Origin: an uncultured Cyclobacteriaceae bacterium
Lineage (GTDB): Bacteria; Bacteroidota; Bacteroidia; Cytophagales; Cyclobacteriaceae
Assembly: GCA_937146645.1 (NCBI GenBank)
Contig: CAKZRQ010000051.1
Coordinates: 1-64,000, forward strand
DNA length: 64,000 nt
Reading direction: 5' to 3'
Numbering within the stretch: position 1 is the stretch's first letter; each line of letters begins with the position of its first letter. The position numbers and the translations under genes were made by a program. This document shows positions 48,009 through 56,977 of the stretch, piece after piece. Below the pieces are notes generated by a model. That model searched no databases and was not told the DNA's origin. It saw nothing but the letters and a program-made list of their open reading frames with translations.

Positions 48009-48309
48009 GAATTCTGAAGGAAGAAGCTCTCTTTTCTAGCTTGGTTTCAATGTTGTTCGAGATTTGTAATCTCGAATCACAAGTAACTGGTTTTTTAAGA
48101 AACCGAAGAACCTATATTTTCAGTAGCGCCTTTCTTCTTTAAAGTAAGTACGGTAATCTCTGGCCAGATTCCCACACGGCCTGGAAAGGCTAGAAAGCCA
48201 AAACCTCGATTGACATGGAGGTATCGGCCGACTTCCTTATATAAGCCTGCCCATTTTGGAAAGCGGAATGAAACGGGGCTCCATTTTACAAAGACGGGGA
48301 TTTCAATTC
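47857..48309 (+). repeat. direct repeat, left copy (ettA 3' end + metallophosphoesterase 3' fragment)
   Basis: Aligns along about 453 bases with 53327-53785, with scattered substitutions, few indels and a constant offset of about 5.47 kb. Landmarks shared: TCTCAGGTGTATTGGTTTGA, the ettA end, the TTCGAGATT-TGT-AATCTCGAA hairpin, and GGTATCGGCCGACTTCCTTA. In this copy ettA is intact and the phosphoesterase is only a fragment. Confidence 0.92.
48095..48309 (-). pseudogene. 3'-terminal fragment of a metallophosphoesterase gene
   Basis: 71 codons in an unbroken frame encoding IEIPVFVKWSPVSFRFPKWA, continuing to the stop. It is nearly identical in protein to the last 71 residues of the intact gene at 53571-54830, but with many synonymous differences. 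No start codon; the rest is missing where the TPR gene begins. The preserved reading frame means it was under selection until recently, as expected if it came with DNA from a related strain. Confidence 0.88.
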
Positions 48310-50666
48310 ATTTTTTGGGAATTGGCAAAATTTAAGTTTCCTCGAGCCAGCCTATTGTTGGTGTCTAATTTCAAAGCTTGATTACAAGCTTCAATAGCTT
48401 TATCATACTTTCCGAGCTGATTGTATGCTGCACAAATATTATTAAATGCAGCACTACTAGGTGAAATTTCAATTGACCGCTGTGCGGCTCTTATACAAGA
48501 CGAAAAATCACCATTATTATAGAATTTTAAACTCAAAGCTAAAAAATCTTTTGCAGATGAATTCTTAATATCCGAATTATGATTTTGTAATTCAACAGCA
48601 TTAATTGCGTCGGATAAGTTGTTTTTCGCAAGTGCAAAATCTGGTTTAAGGTTTAATGCCTCAGTGTAAGCTTCAATAGCTTTATCATATTCACCTAATC
48701 TAAAGTGAGCAATTCCAATGTTATTATATGCTTCTGGGTAATCCTTTTTTAAACTTAGAGCTAATGTTGCTGCAGAAATGGTTTCTTCAAATTTGTTCTC
48801 TTTATAATAGTGGAGGCTCAAATTAAGATATTTTTCCGCTGAAGGCTCAATGTGTGCTTCTTCTTCCAAAATCATAGAGATAGACTTCTTATTTTTAGCT
48901 ATATCTAAATATTTCGTGGCTAAGCTACTATTTGGTGATTTGTTCAAGATGCTTTCAGCTAAGCTTTTTAATTTATCCCAGTCTTCTGCTTTATGATGGA
49001 GGTTTAATAACAGCGCCTGTGCATGAGTATAAGTAGGTGAAATCCTTAGGGCCTCTGATAACAGATTCTCAGCTTCTTCAAATCTATTGTTCTCGTTCAA
49101 ATATTTGGCATAATAATATAAGGCAGTGTGACTACTTGGGTTTAATTCTAAAGCTCGTTTAAAATAGTTTTCCGCCTCAGTTTTATCTCCCATTGCATTG
49201 TTTAAAATGCCTAGATTAATTTGTAAAGTCGCATAATTTGGGTTTAGTAGAAGTGCTTTTTTGTAGTAATTCTCAGCTTCAGCATACTCTCCTTTAGCCA
49301 TTAGTGCCAATCCGTAATTCATTAAGCCGCGCCCATTGTTTGGACTCTTAATGGTAACATCCTTCCACAGACTAAGCGAATTATTCCAAACTTTATTTCG
49401 TTGTCGTACACCATAAACGTTAGCTGCTAAAAAGATAATTATTCCAAGAAAAATGATAGTCTTTGCTTTTTGGTTTTTTAGAATATGGTGTAAATATTTA
49501 TTCAAGAGATAATTTGCACCAAACACAAAAGCGATTGTTAATCCGATGTATGGAATAAAAGTTCGATGGTCATTCAATACTTCTGCAAAAGGTATAAAAG
49601 AAGATGTTGGTAACAAGGATATAAAAAACCATAAGAACCCAAACGAAAAGAGTCGAGTTTCCTCCTTGTTAGAAGCTCTTAATGCTACATAAACCAGTAT
49701 AGTTATAATTCCAATTCCAAGTATTGCCCTATAGTCTAAAATAGAAGTATAGACTTCCCAATCCGTGTCCGCTGATAAATTATAAGGAAAAAAGTAGGTT
49801 GCGATATAGTGCACCATAACCATTGGTTGAGTTATCAAATAATTAACCGTGCTTAATCCTCCTGGATTAAAGGTCATTGGTCGCATGTTTGCATAGAAGA
49901 TATAAAAAATGATTGTTAATATAAATGCTGGTAAGGCTTTGTAAAAAGACTTTAATGTTTTTTTGAATTCTTCTTTTCTATAAAAGTGTAATAGATCTAC
50001 CTGTTCTTCGAATATTAGAAAATAGATTAATAACAACGGAGCAAAAACAAAGGCCATCTCCTTGGCAAAAAAGCCAATAAGCGGAAATAAAAGATAGATA
50101 TAATTTTTCCTCCAAATGCCTCTGCTGAGAAATGCTACAAATCCAGCAAGTACAAATAGTGCAGCAGTAATTTCAGCTCTCTGAATGATGTAATTCACGG
50201 TCTCTGCATTAACACAGAGTAAACCAAAAATTACTGCACATAATAGTGCCCAATACTTATTATCTTCTGAGAAGTTGATTCGATCTAATAGCTTTTTGAT
50301 AAAAGAACCTATTAAAAAACAAGTGATTAAGAATGTTAGAAATATATGGATATGAAATACTTTGGTGTTAAGACCATTTCCAAGTTTGTAATCAATTGCG
50401 TTTTCTAATGTTGTTAAAGGACGGTAGCTTTGATTAGAAGGTAATGAGCTAAACGTAGTTGCATCAGTAAAAAAAAGTTTGAAATTGATTTCACGAATAG
50501 CACTGTTGTTTTCAATCGTATGACTATCATCAAAATGAAAAGAATTTGAAAAATGATTTGAATAGGCAAATATCAATGTGGCCAATGAAATACCTACCAA
50601 TATGAGAAAACCCTTCTTTTTGATATAACTTGAGTCGCTTTTGCTTGAAATGTTACTACCTTTCAT
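48303..50666 (-). CDS. membrane TPR protein, GT-C / TMTC-like
   Basis: 787 residues. About 10-12 membrane spans in the first 430, with FHFDDSHTI in the first external loop (an acidic pair, as in GT-C glycosyltransferases) and YRPLTTLENAIDY. TPR repeats follow (LALMAKGEYAEAENYYKKAL, LGILNNAMGDKTEAENYFK, NIGIAHFRLGEYDKAIEAYT, ICAAYNQLGKYDKAIEACN). The layout is that of TMTC-like O-mannosyltransferases or protein glycosylation factors. AT-rich and in an island. Its stop TGA lies within the left direct repeat, so its natural C terminus may have been replaced at the junction. Confidence 0.85.
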   Translation of the reverse strand: MKGSNISSKSDSSYIKKKGFLILVGISLATLIFAYSNHFSNSFHFDDSHTIENNSAIREINFKLFFTDATTFSSLPSNQSYRPLTTLENAIDYKLGNGLNTKVFHIHIFLTFLITCFLIGSFIKKLLDRINFSEDNKYWALLCAVIFGLLCVNAETVNYIIQRAEITAALFVLAGFVAFLSRGIWRKNYIYLLFPLIGFFAKEMAFVFAPLLLIYFLIFEEQVDLLHFYRKEEFKKTLKSFYKALPAFILTIIFYIFYANMRPMTFNPGGLSTVNYLITQPMVMVHYIATYFFPYNLSADTDWEVYTSILDYRAILGIGIITILVYVALRASNKEETRLFSFGFLWFFISLLPTSSFIPFAEVLNDHRTFIPYIGLTIAFVFGANYLLNKYLHHILKNQKAKTIIFLGIIIFLAANVYGVRQRNKVWNNSLSLWKDVTIKSPNNGRGLMNYGLALMAKGEYAEAENYYKKALLLNPNYATLQINLGILNNAMGDKTEAENYFKRALELNPSSHTALYYYAKYLNENNRFEEAENLLSEALRISPTYTHAQALLLNLHHKAEDWDKLKSLAESILNKSPNSSLATKYLDIAKNKKSISMILEEEAHIEPSAEKYLNLSLHYYKENKFEETISAATLALSLKKDYPEAYNNIGIAHFRLGEYDKAIEAYTEALNLKPDFALAKNNLSDAINAVELQNHNSDIKNSSAKDFLALSLKFYNNGDFSSCIRAAQRSIEISPSSAAFNNICAAYNQLGKYDKAIEACNQALKLDTNNRLARGNLNFANSQKMN

Positions 50667-51268
50667 TTTGATCGATTCGTAATGCCTACAAATAACTCAA
50701 ATTGAATGGATATCTCCATGGAACCCGAATTTTAACATAAGAATTAAGCTGGAAAGAATATTTTTTTGATCAAAAAGACACAGATCGAGCCTTACGACGA
50801 AAGCCAGAATACAAGAATGACTCTATGCATTTGGGGTAAGTCACAGGCAGAGCTGTCGGGAAGAGGGTGTTCAGCTCTTTGGAATTTCCACACTTCAGCA
50901 GTTACATCCGTCTAAACCCAATCCTAGACCCGTCTGGTGTAACAGACTGAAAAGAAATATGACTTATTCGGATCATCAGAGTTTGCGGAGCTCCTGAATT
51001 AAATGTGCTCGAACCACAGTCCAACTTGATCTGGTGATGCTGACTCGGTTCCATGTACTTTGTCTATAAAATACTAAAGAGTTAACCATTGTAGTTAATG
51101 CAAGAAATTTACACCCAAGAATCTATCTTGTGCTTAAGATCAAAGAAGAGAATAAGATGAGCTGTTCAATTAGTTCTCATCAGAGATCCCTGAAAAAGCC
51201 GTTAAAAATGCTGCAGACATCTGAATCCCATACAGGTGTCGATATGTGACTTCAATGTGCGGAAACTG
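50667..51268. other. long intergenic region, mostly without recognisable content
   Basis: 602 bases between two minus-strand genes. One 50-codon minus-strand ORF (51054-50902, starting MEPSQHHQIKLDCG and ending PDGSRIGFRRM) reads somewhat protein-like but matches nothing I know. The composition is closer to the core genome than to the neighbouring AT-rich genes. It could be debris of an older insertion. No inverted repeats of an insertion sequence were found. Confidence 0.4.
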
Positions 51269-52225
51269 TTATGCAATATTGGGCTTGAGTTTTTTGGGAA
51301 TACTGTTAATATCTATACTAATGGCTTGTAACAAAAATTGTATTCCTAAAATGATAGGTAAAGCTGCAAGCATTATGGTGCCAGAATTATTTGCAGTATT
51401 TTCCATAATCCCCAATATCCATCTATAACCTCCAAAGATCAAACCAAATAATAGTAAGGGAATGGCAATTAAAAAATAGATTGAGGCCATGTTAAAATTA
51501 TAAATATAGTATTTGTAAAATATTCTTTTGATCAACCCTTTTAAAATTTTTATAGGAAAATTTAAAATAACCCTATTTATGTTTAGATTGCTAGTCTCCT
51601 CCCCATAAATTGCAGAAATAGAAATATCCTCCACCACTTGGTTTAATAGATTTAAATTTATGAGCATGTCAGTCTCAAAAAAATATCTGTTATCAATTTT
51701 ATTTAGGTTTAGTTTACATAAAGATTCCTTAGAAATTGCACAAAATCCATTTGTTGGATCCATAATGTCCCAATAACCTGAAGCCAATTTTATAGTAAAA
51801 GACAAAAAACTATTCCCAAAAAGTCTTATTTTAGGCATTGTTTTTAGTGCTTTGAAATCATTAAAGCGATTACCCTTTGCATAATCAGCCCTATCATAGA
51901 GTAAAGGGGTTATTAATTTTATAATTTCATTTGGATTCATTTGACCATCTCCATCCAATTTAATTATAATATCACTTTGTAGTTCCAGGGCTTTTTTATA
52001 TCCACTAATTACAGCCCCTCCAACACCTTTGTTTTTTTTATGAAATAAAACTTGCACTATACCTATATTCATTCCCTCTACTAAGGTGCCAGAATTTTCG
52101 GGGCATGCATCGTCTACAACTATTATGTTATCGACAAACTCTGGTATTGAGTGAATAACATCTCTAATTTGTTTAGAGACTTTATAGCAAGGAATCACAA
52201 CAGTAATTATTTTATTCAATTTCAT
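51269..52225 (-). CDS. family 2 glycosyltransferase with C-terminal membrane segments
   Basis: 318 residues from ATG 52225 (a GTG two codons earlier is less likely). GT2 motifs: TVVIPCYKVSKQIRDVIHSI, VVDDACPEN (first Asp pair) and KLDGDGQMNP (DxD-like metal site), MDPTNGFCAIS. Two C-terminal hydrophobic segments (NMASIYFLIAIPLLLFGLIF; TIMLAALPIILGIQFLLQAI) make it dolichyl-phosphate-mannose-synthase-like. It would build a lipid-linked sugar, a plausible donor for the membrane TPR/GT-C-like protein. AT-rich, like its neighbour. Confidence 0.88.
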   Translation of the reverse strand: MKLNKIITVVIPCYKVSKQIRDVIHSIPEFVDNIIVVDDACPENSGTLVEGMNIGIVQVLFHKKNKGVGGAVISGYKKALELQSDIIIKLDGDGQMNPNEIIKLITPLLYDRADYAKGNRFNDFKALKTMPKIRLFGNSFLSFTIKLASGYWDIMDPTNGFCAISKESLCKLNLNKIDNRYFFETDMLINLNLLNQVVEDISISAIYGEETSNLNINRVILNFPIKILKGLIKRIFYKYYIYNFNMASIYFLIAIPLLLFGLIFGGYRWILGIMENTANNSGTIMLAALPIILGIQFLLQAISIDINSIPKKLKPNIA

Positions 52226-52315
52226 AAACACTTCCCGTTATTTTCCTAATTATGATTTCATTAATATTTTGATTTTTATTATACTATTGTTTTACGAATC
52301 TTCGTTTGATAAATT

Positions 52316-53005
52316 TTAGATGTTGTTAAGAGATTTCTTTTGGGCAGTGAATAGTTCAAATAGAACCACAGGGAATAGCAATTTTTTTATGGAAAATACT
52401 TTCATTTTCTTTTTAAATGATTCTTTGATTATAGAAATATTTGTAACGTGGTAATCCCCGGTAAATCTACTTCCAGCCATCTTGCGACCAAATTTGTAGA
52501 AAATATTTTCCGTTGGTCCAGATATTAAAATCACCCCATTTGGAGATAATAATCTATTAAATTCATTTATATATGGATCTAAGTTTTCAATGTGTTCTAG
52601 TACATCCATAGCAAAAATAATATCAAACGAATTATTCGTTAAATTCTTAGTCAGAATATCTCCTTCGATAAAATTGATAGTTGTTGGAAATTCTATTTTA
52701 CTTTTCACTAATTCAAGTGGACCAAACTCAATATCACATGCAGTGACTGTATAATTTTTTTCTGCTAACATGTAACTCAATACTCCTGAACCACATCCAA
52801 AATCAAGAATTTTCTCTGCTGATTTATGTTTGTTTGCAAGTTTATAAGCGACTTTTATCCTTTCCCAAAATAGCCAATCGATAAATGGATTTTTATGTGA
52901 GTAGGCTGGTAAAGCAGCTTCTCCGATTTCGTAAGCGTCTCCTTCTTTAAGGATTCTCCTAAAAGCATTTTTGAATCGTTTTTTTGAGTTATTAAACTCT
53001 TTCAT
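52316..53005 (-). CDS. class I SAM-dependent methyltransferase
   Basis: 229 residues. SAM motif I is ILDFGCGSGVLSYMLAEKNY, motif II TACDIEFGPLE, and NSFDIIFAMDVLEHIENLDP is the post-motif typical of UbiE/Methyltransf_11-type enzymes. The N terminus is basic, and EIGEAALPAYSHKNPFIDWL suggests a lipid- or polysaccharide-type substrate. It is the upstream gene of the island. AT-rich. Confidence 0.86.
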   Translation of the reverse strand: MKEFNNSKKRFKNAFRRILKEGDAYEIGEAALPAYSHKNPFIDWLFWERIKVAYKLANKHKSAEKILDFGCGSGVLSYMLAEKNYTVTACDIEFGPLELVKSKIEFPTTINFIEGDILTKNLTNNSFDIIFAMDVLEHIENLDPYINEFNRLLSPNGVILISGPTENIFYKFGRKMAGSRFTGDYHVTNISIIKESFKKKMKVFSIKKLLFPVVLFELFTAQKKSLNNI

Positions 53006-53012
53006 TTCAAGG

Positions 53013-53290
53013 TTATTTCAAATGGTCGTTCAGACTCGTCTTTCGAACAAGGTAAAGATTTGGATTAAAACCAATTTCGTTTAAAACCTTTTCATTGCTC
53101 TCGGGTTCTAAAACGTTTTCATGGAAGTGTCCTAAAAATACGTTTCGTTGGAAAACTCACCAAATTCTATTTCCTGTCTTGATAGTTGCGATTTTATTTC
53201 TCTTGTAGGATGAATCAACAATTACCCAATCATATGGCTTGATTTGCTAGGCCCAATTTCAGCTGGCCTCAAAACAATTAATTCTGGATC
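53013..53290 (-). pseudogene. decayed gene remnant, family unknown
   Basis: Clear protein-like text in the minus strand but in two frames. Codons at 53156-53013 read VFLGHFHENVLEPESNEKVL then NEIGFNPNLYLVRKTSLNDH. Further upstream, another frame reads YDWVIVDSSYKRNKIATIKT. Joined by at least one frameshift, with stops upstream, it looks like the C-terminal part of a longer enzyme. I do not recognise the family. Confidence 0.6.
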
Positions 53291-53326
53291 TTAATTGTAG
53301 TTTGAAATTTTTCTAAGTTGATTGAT

Positions 53327-53477
53327 TGTTGGACAAAATCTGTACAGGCATTTTAGCTTATGAAGGGGATTCTCAGGTGTATTGGTTTGAGGTGAATTTC
53401 ACGGATTAGAGGAGAATAAAACAAGACATCTTGGTGTTTTGGCTCCGAATAGAATTCGATACAAGAGTTTGAAGTAA
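53327..53477 (+). pseudogene. decayed 3' end of ettA
   Basis: Starts with text matching [20 protein letters not shown] of intact ettA (here [20 protein letters not shown]). A single-base loss near 53406 brings an in-frame stop, after which the bases still match the ettA end (IRYKSLK and TAA) in another frame. No start codon. An orphan copy left by the duplication. Confidence 0.88.
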
Positions 53478-53529
53478 GAATTCTGAAGGCAGAAACCTTG
53501 TTTTCGGGCTTTGTAGGAATTTCGTTGTT

Positions 53530-53552
53530 GTTCGAGATTTGTAATCTCGAAC
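53530..53552. terminator. hairpin between the convergent ettA and phosphoesterase ends
   Basis: GTTCGAGATT-TGT-AATCTCGAAC, a 10-bp perfect stem. The left repeat carries the same hairpin at 48056-48076 (9 bp). No long T-run follows, so termination is inferred from its place between convergent stops. Confidence 0.5.
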
Positions 53553-53570
53553 TCTGACCAACATCGTTCC

Positions 53571-54830
53571 TTAAGAAACCGAAGAACCTATACTCTCAGT
53601 AGCTCCTTTCTTCTTCAAAGTCAGCACCGTAATCTCTGGCCAGATTCCTACTCGACCTGGAAATGCTAGGAAGCCGAAACCTCTGTTGACATGGAGGTAT
53701 CGGCCGACTTCCTTATACAAGCCTGCCCATTTCGGGTAGCGATAGGATACGGGACTCCACTTAATGAAACCTGGAATTTCTATTCCAAACTGCATCCCAT
53801 GCGTATGGCCACTGAGGGTTAGGTGAATAAATTTTGAGAAAGACTTGACCTGCTCGTCAAAGTGAGAAGGGTCATGACTCATTAAGACTTTGAAACTTTT
53901 ATCCTTCAGGTTAGAGGCAGCCTTAGTTAGATCCCCATGCTGAACGAAACCTTTTCCCCAGTTTTCTACCCCAATTAAGTCAATACTTGCACCTGCTTTT
54001 TCTAGTTGTATGTTTTCATTGCGAAGCAGTCGGAATCCTACTTCTTCATGTATTTCATAAAGACGCTCCATATTGGCAGCTTTCGCTTCGGGGCTTGGCC
54101 ATGACATGTAATCGCCATAGTCATGGTTTCCGAGGATAGAATATTTGCCCAACGGGGCTTTAAGTTTTTTGAAGGTCTCTATCCAAGGCTCCATTTCCTT
54201 GGAAGTGTTATTTACCAAATCACCAGTGAATAAGATCACATCCGATTTTTGTTCATTGATCAGGTCAATCCCGTACTCAAGTTTTTTCTTGTTATCAAAA
54301 CTGCCGGAATGGATATCAGAAATCTGGGTGATGGTAAATCCATCAAACTCTTCAGGCAAATCGTCAAATTCAAGTGTATGACTGATTACCCGATATCGAT
54401 ACTTTCCAATAAGAACCCCATGAAGAATTCCAACGAAAGGAACTGCCGAAACGGCCAATGCCAATTGGCTGACGAATTTCCTGCGGCTAGGTAAAAAATC
54501 CCCTTCTCTTGTACCAGTTGCTGATTTAAATATCCCGGTGAAAAACCGAATGATGTCTTCCCCAAATAGCAATGCGAGCACAATAAGCTTTGGCACCAAA
54601 GAAAGAATCAGCAAAGACGCCATGGTGGAAAATGTGGGACTGGCCGCACCTCGATCGAAGGTTAGAAACGCATAAGCGATAAAAACATAAACGGAAATGG
54701 AGAATAGCCAGAAAGCGAGTTTCGCCCAGGGACTACCCGGGAATGAGGTCTTTATGGCTTGGAAAGAATACCAATCTATTAGGAATAGGAATCCTAAGAA
54801 TAGGAGAATGCGGAAAAGGACAGCGAGCAT
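53571..54830 (-). CDS. membrane-anchored metallophosphoesterase
   Basis: 419 residues. Four N-terminal membrane segments in the first 130 residues, then a basic linker (SRRKFVSQLA) and the calcineurin-like core: TQISDIHSG (D-x-H), ILFTGDLVNN (GD), YSILGNHDYGDY (GNHD), LMSHDPSHFD and LSGHTHGMQFG (GHTH). These bind a dinuclear metal centre. Related to YkuE-type enzymes acting on lipid-linked phosphates at the membrane. Its C-terminal 71 codons are duplicated at 48095-48309. Confidence 0.92.
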   Translation of the reverse strand: MLAVLFRILLFLGFLFLIDWYSFQAIKTSFPGSPWAKLAFWLFSISVYVFIAYAFLTFDRGAASPTFSTMASLLILSLVPKLIVLALLFGEDIIRFFTGIFKSATGTREGDFLPSRRKFVSQLALAVSAVPFVGILHGVLIGKYRYRVISHTLEFDDLPEEFDGFTITQISDIHSGSFDNKKKLEYGIDLINEQKSDVILFTGDLVNNTSKEMEPWIETFKKLKAPLGKYSILGNHDYGDYMSWPSPEAKAANMERLYEIHEEVGFRLLRNENIQLEKAGASIDLIGVENWGKGFVQHGDLTKAASNLKDKSFKVLMSHDPSHFDEQVKSFSKFIHLTLSGHTHGMQFGIEIPGFIKWSPVSYRYPKWAGLYKEVGRYLHVNRGFGFLAFPGRVGIWPEITVLTLKKKGATESIGSSVS

Positions 54831-55095
54831 TGGGTAGGGTAGTGGATGTGGTGTTTAAAGGTCTATGGTTCAAATAGCTACGGGCACTTCTCTAGTTGGT
54901 TGGAGAGAAGAGTAAATAAAGAAGCTAGTATCCAATACAAATGTTTAATCTGGAGCAACAAGTTCCATCTTTCACAATTTTTAATAGGCTTAATCGAGAA
55001 ACATAATTTCAACATACCAATTTCCTATTCAAGCTTTTTTAACCTCCGAACTTCAATTTCGGTGAGGATTTTGTTTCTTTAATTTTTCGGAGACT

Positions 55096-56406
55096 ATGAG
55101 ACAGGAACTTTTACGTCCGGGCGCTGAAGAGCTTTCTTATGAAATCAGGGCGATTGTAAAGAAGGCAAGACAGATTGAGGCTTTGGGATTCCCTATGACC
55201 TGGGAAAATATTGGCGATCCGATTCAGAAGCATAATCGCATTCCAAAATGGATGAAAGAAATCATCACTGATTTACTAAAGCAAGATCGAACCTATGGCT
55301 ATGCAGATTCCAAAGGGGTACTAGAGACTCGTGAATTCCTGGCCGAATTAAATAATAGTCATGATGGCGTTCAGATCACACCTGAAGATGTACTCTTCTT
55401 TAATGGCTTAGGAGATGCTATCGCAAAGCTCTACCAATTCCTGACTCCTACTGCTAGAATCATAGGTCCATCTCCTGCGTATTCTACCCATAGTTCAGCG
55501 GAAGCGGCTCATGCCAATACTGCGCCGATCACCTATAAGCTTGACCCGGATAATCAGTGGTACCCGGATGTTGAGGACCTTTACATGAAGGTGAGGTACA
55601 ATCCTTCGATTGTAGGAATACTGATTATCAATCCGGATAATCCCACAGGAATGGTCTATCCGAGAGAGGTCTTGGAGAACTTTGTGAAGATCGCGGAGGA
55701 ATTTGACCTATTCCTGATTATCGATGAGATTTATCAGAATATCACATATAACGGTGCCAAAGCAATTCCTCTTTCTACCCTGATCAGAGAAAGACCAGCA
55801 ATTTCCTTAAAAGGAGTTTCCAAAGAATTTCCATGGCCAGGTGCCAGGTGTGGATGGATGGAGTTTTATAATCGAAACTCATCTACAGAATTCGCAAAGC
55901 TTTGCCAGACACTGGAAAATGCAAAAATGATTGAGGTTTGTTCTACGATTTTACCGCAGCTTGCCATTCCAAGAATCATGAAACATCCACTTTATGCCGG
56001 CTATAGAAAGGAGGCCAATGATCAAATTGGAAAGCGTAGTCGATGGATGGAAGAAATACTTGGTGGGATTAAAGGAATCCGATTTAATCCCACCCGAGGA
56101 GCTTTTTACAATACAATTGTCTTTGAAGAGGGTGTACTGAATGAGAATCAATCTTTGCCACTGGATAATCCTGAATTTAAGAATCTCGTGGAAAACTGGG
56201 TGAAGGATAAAAGCATGAAGCTCGATAAGCGTTTCGTGTACTATCTACTGGGTTCTGAGCGAATTTGCGTCGTTCCGATTTCGTCGTTTTGTTCCGATTT
56301 ACTTGGATTCCGGGTTACTTTGCTGGAAGAAAATGAGCAGAAGTTTAAGGATACTTTTAGGCGGCTTGGGAAAGCGATAGAGGTGTATTTGAAGTCAGAA
56401 AGATGA
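55096..56406 (+). CDS. class I/II PLP-dependent aminotransferase
   Basis: 436 residues. PLP-binding Lys in the stretch AISLKGVSKEFPWPGARCGW (about residues 235-254), Asn/Asp/Tyr ligands in IINPDNPTGMVYPREVLENF and IIDEIYQN. It has the fold of AspC/alanine-type aminotransferases but with a longer N terminus (RPGAEELSYEIRAIVKKARQ). Substrate unknown. Stand-alone; the 265 bases upstream contain no other gene. Confidence 0.92.
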   Translation: MRQELLRPGAEELSYEIRAIVKKARQIEALGFPMTWENIGDPIQKHNRIPKWMKEIITDLLKQDRTYGYADSKGVLETREFLAELNNSHDGVQITPEDVLFFNGLGDAIAKLYQFLTPTARIIGPSPAYSTHSSAEAAHANTAPITYKLDPDNQWYPDVEDLYMKVRYNPSIVGILIINPDNPTGMVYPREVLENFVKIAEEFDLFLIIDEIYQNITYNGAKAIPLSTLIRERPAISLKGVSKEFPWPGARCGWMEFYNRNSSTEFAKLCQTLENAKMIEVCSTILPQLAIPRIMKHPLYAGYRKEANDQIGKRSRWMEEILGGIKGIRFNPTRGAFYNTIVFEEGVLNENQSLPLDNPEFKNLVENWVKDKSMKLDKRFVYYLLGSERICVVPISSFCSDLLGFRVTLLEENEQKFKDTFRRLGKAIEVYLKSER

Positions 56407-56588
56407 AGACTCAAGGCTGAAAGGCTGAGATCTGAAGTCTCAAGACTGAAAAAGTAGGAAGTTTCAGAAATCAGTCGGCAGTTTTGGAGACTTATTGATT
56501 TCCCTTAACAGATGGCTGAAGTAGGAAGGGAGAAGATAGAAGGCTTGGATCTTAAATTTGAAGTCTCGAAGTATGGCCTTAGAAATGC
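56402..56588. repeat. degenerate short repeats next to the four-helix-bundle gene
   Basis: Variants of GAAGTCTC, GGCTGA and AAGACTGA recur in an unordered way (AAGGCTGAAAGGCTGAGATC, GAAGTCTCAAGACTG, GAAGTCTCGAAG). No ORF or hairpin. Low-complexity drift around a small stand-alone gene. Confidence 0.45.
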
Positions 56589-56942
56589 TCATTTTCTGTT
56601 CTTCTTGGCGTTGATAACCATCGTAGTGAAAATAGCGGTTAGCTGATTAGCCTCGTCAATTAACTCTAATATTTTATCAGTATCCATGGTTCCGGATTCA
56701 TGGAGTAGCTCGAGCCAAAAAATCGTTTCATCAGCTTCTTCCTGAACAATGGATAGTTTGGAGATAAACTCAGCCTTCGATCTTCCTCTTTGGGCAGATC
56801 GGTAATTCGCGCCTATGGAAGTTCCAGATCTTAGCAACTGTTTTCCGAGTTCAAAGCCGATTGTGCTCTTGGGTAATTCGTTTACGAGTAGAATAATTTC
56901 TAAAGCAAATTTCTTAGTTCGTTTTTTCAAATCTCTGTCCAT
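56589..56942 (-). CDS. four-helix bundle protein (S23/IVS-type, TIGR02436)
   Basis: 117 residues. DRDLKKRTKKFALEIILLVN, then SGTSIGANYRSAQRGRSKAE and LSIVQEEADETIFWLELLHE are the hallmark patterns of the family encoded in 23S rRNA intervening sequences of some bacteria, but here the gene stands alone with no rRNA near. Function unknown; possible mobile history. Confidence 0.9.
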   Translation of the reverse strand: MDRDLKKRTKKFALEIILLVNELPKSTIGFELGKQLLRSGTSIGANYRSAQRGRSKAEFISKLSIVQEEADETIFWLELLHESGTMDTDKILELIDEANQLTAIFTTMVINAKKNRK

Positions 56943-56977
56943 CGACTACTTAGTTAGGATTTTTTAGATTTCATCCC

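Larger units (their letters stand above)
53327..53785 (+). repeat. direct repeat, right copy (ettA 3' fragment + metallophosphoesterase 3' end)
   Basis: Counterpart of 47857-48309. Here the ettA part is decayed and the phosphoesterase is intact, the mirror image of the left copy. Confidence 0.92.

Noticed and set aside
48303..53005. Island as a transposon or prophage
   Set aside because: No transposase, integrase, terminal inverted repeats or short target duplication; the flanks are copies of chromosomal gene ends instead.
54887..54910. CTTCTCT...AGAGAAG hairpin upstream of the aminotransferase gene
   Set aside because: A 7-bp stem with a 10-nt loop, no T-run and no conserved RNA motif; chance level in AT-rich spacer.
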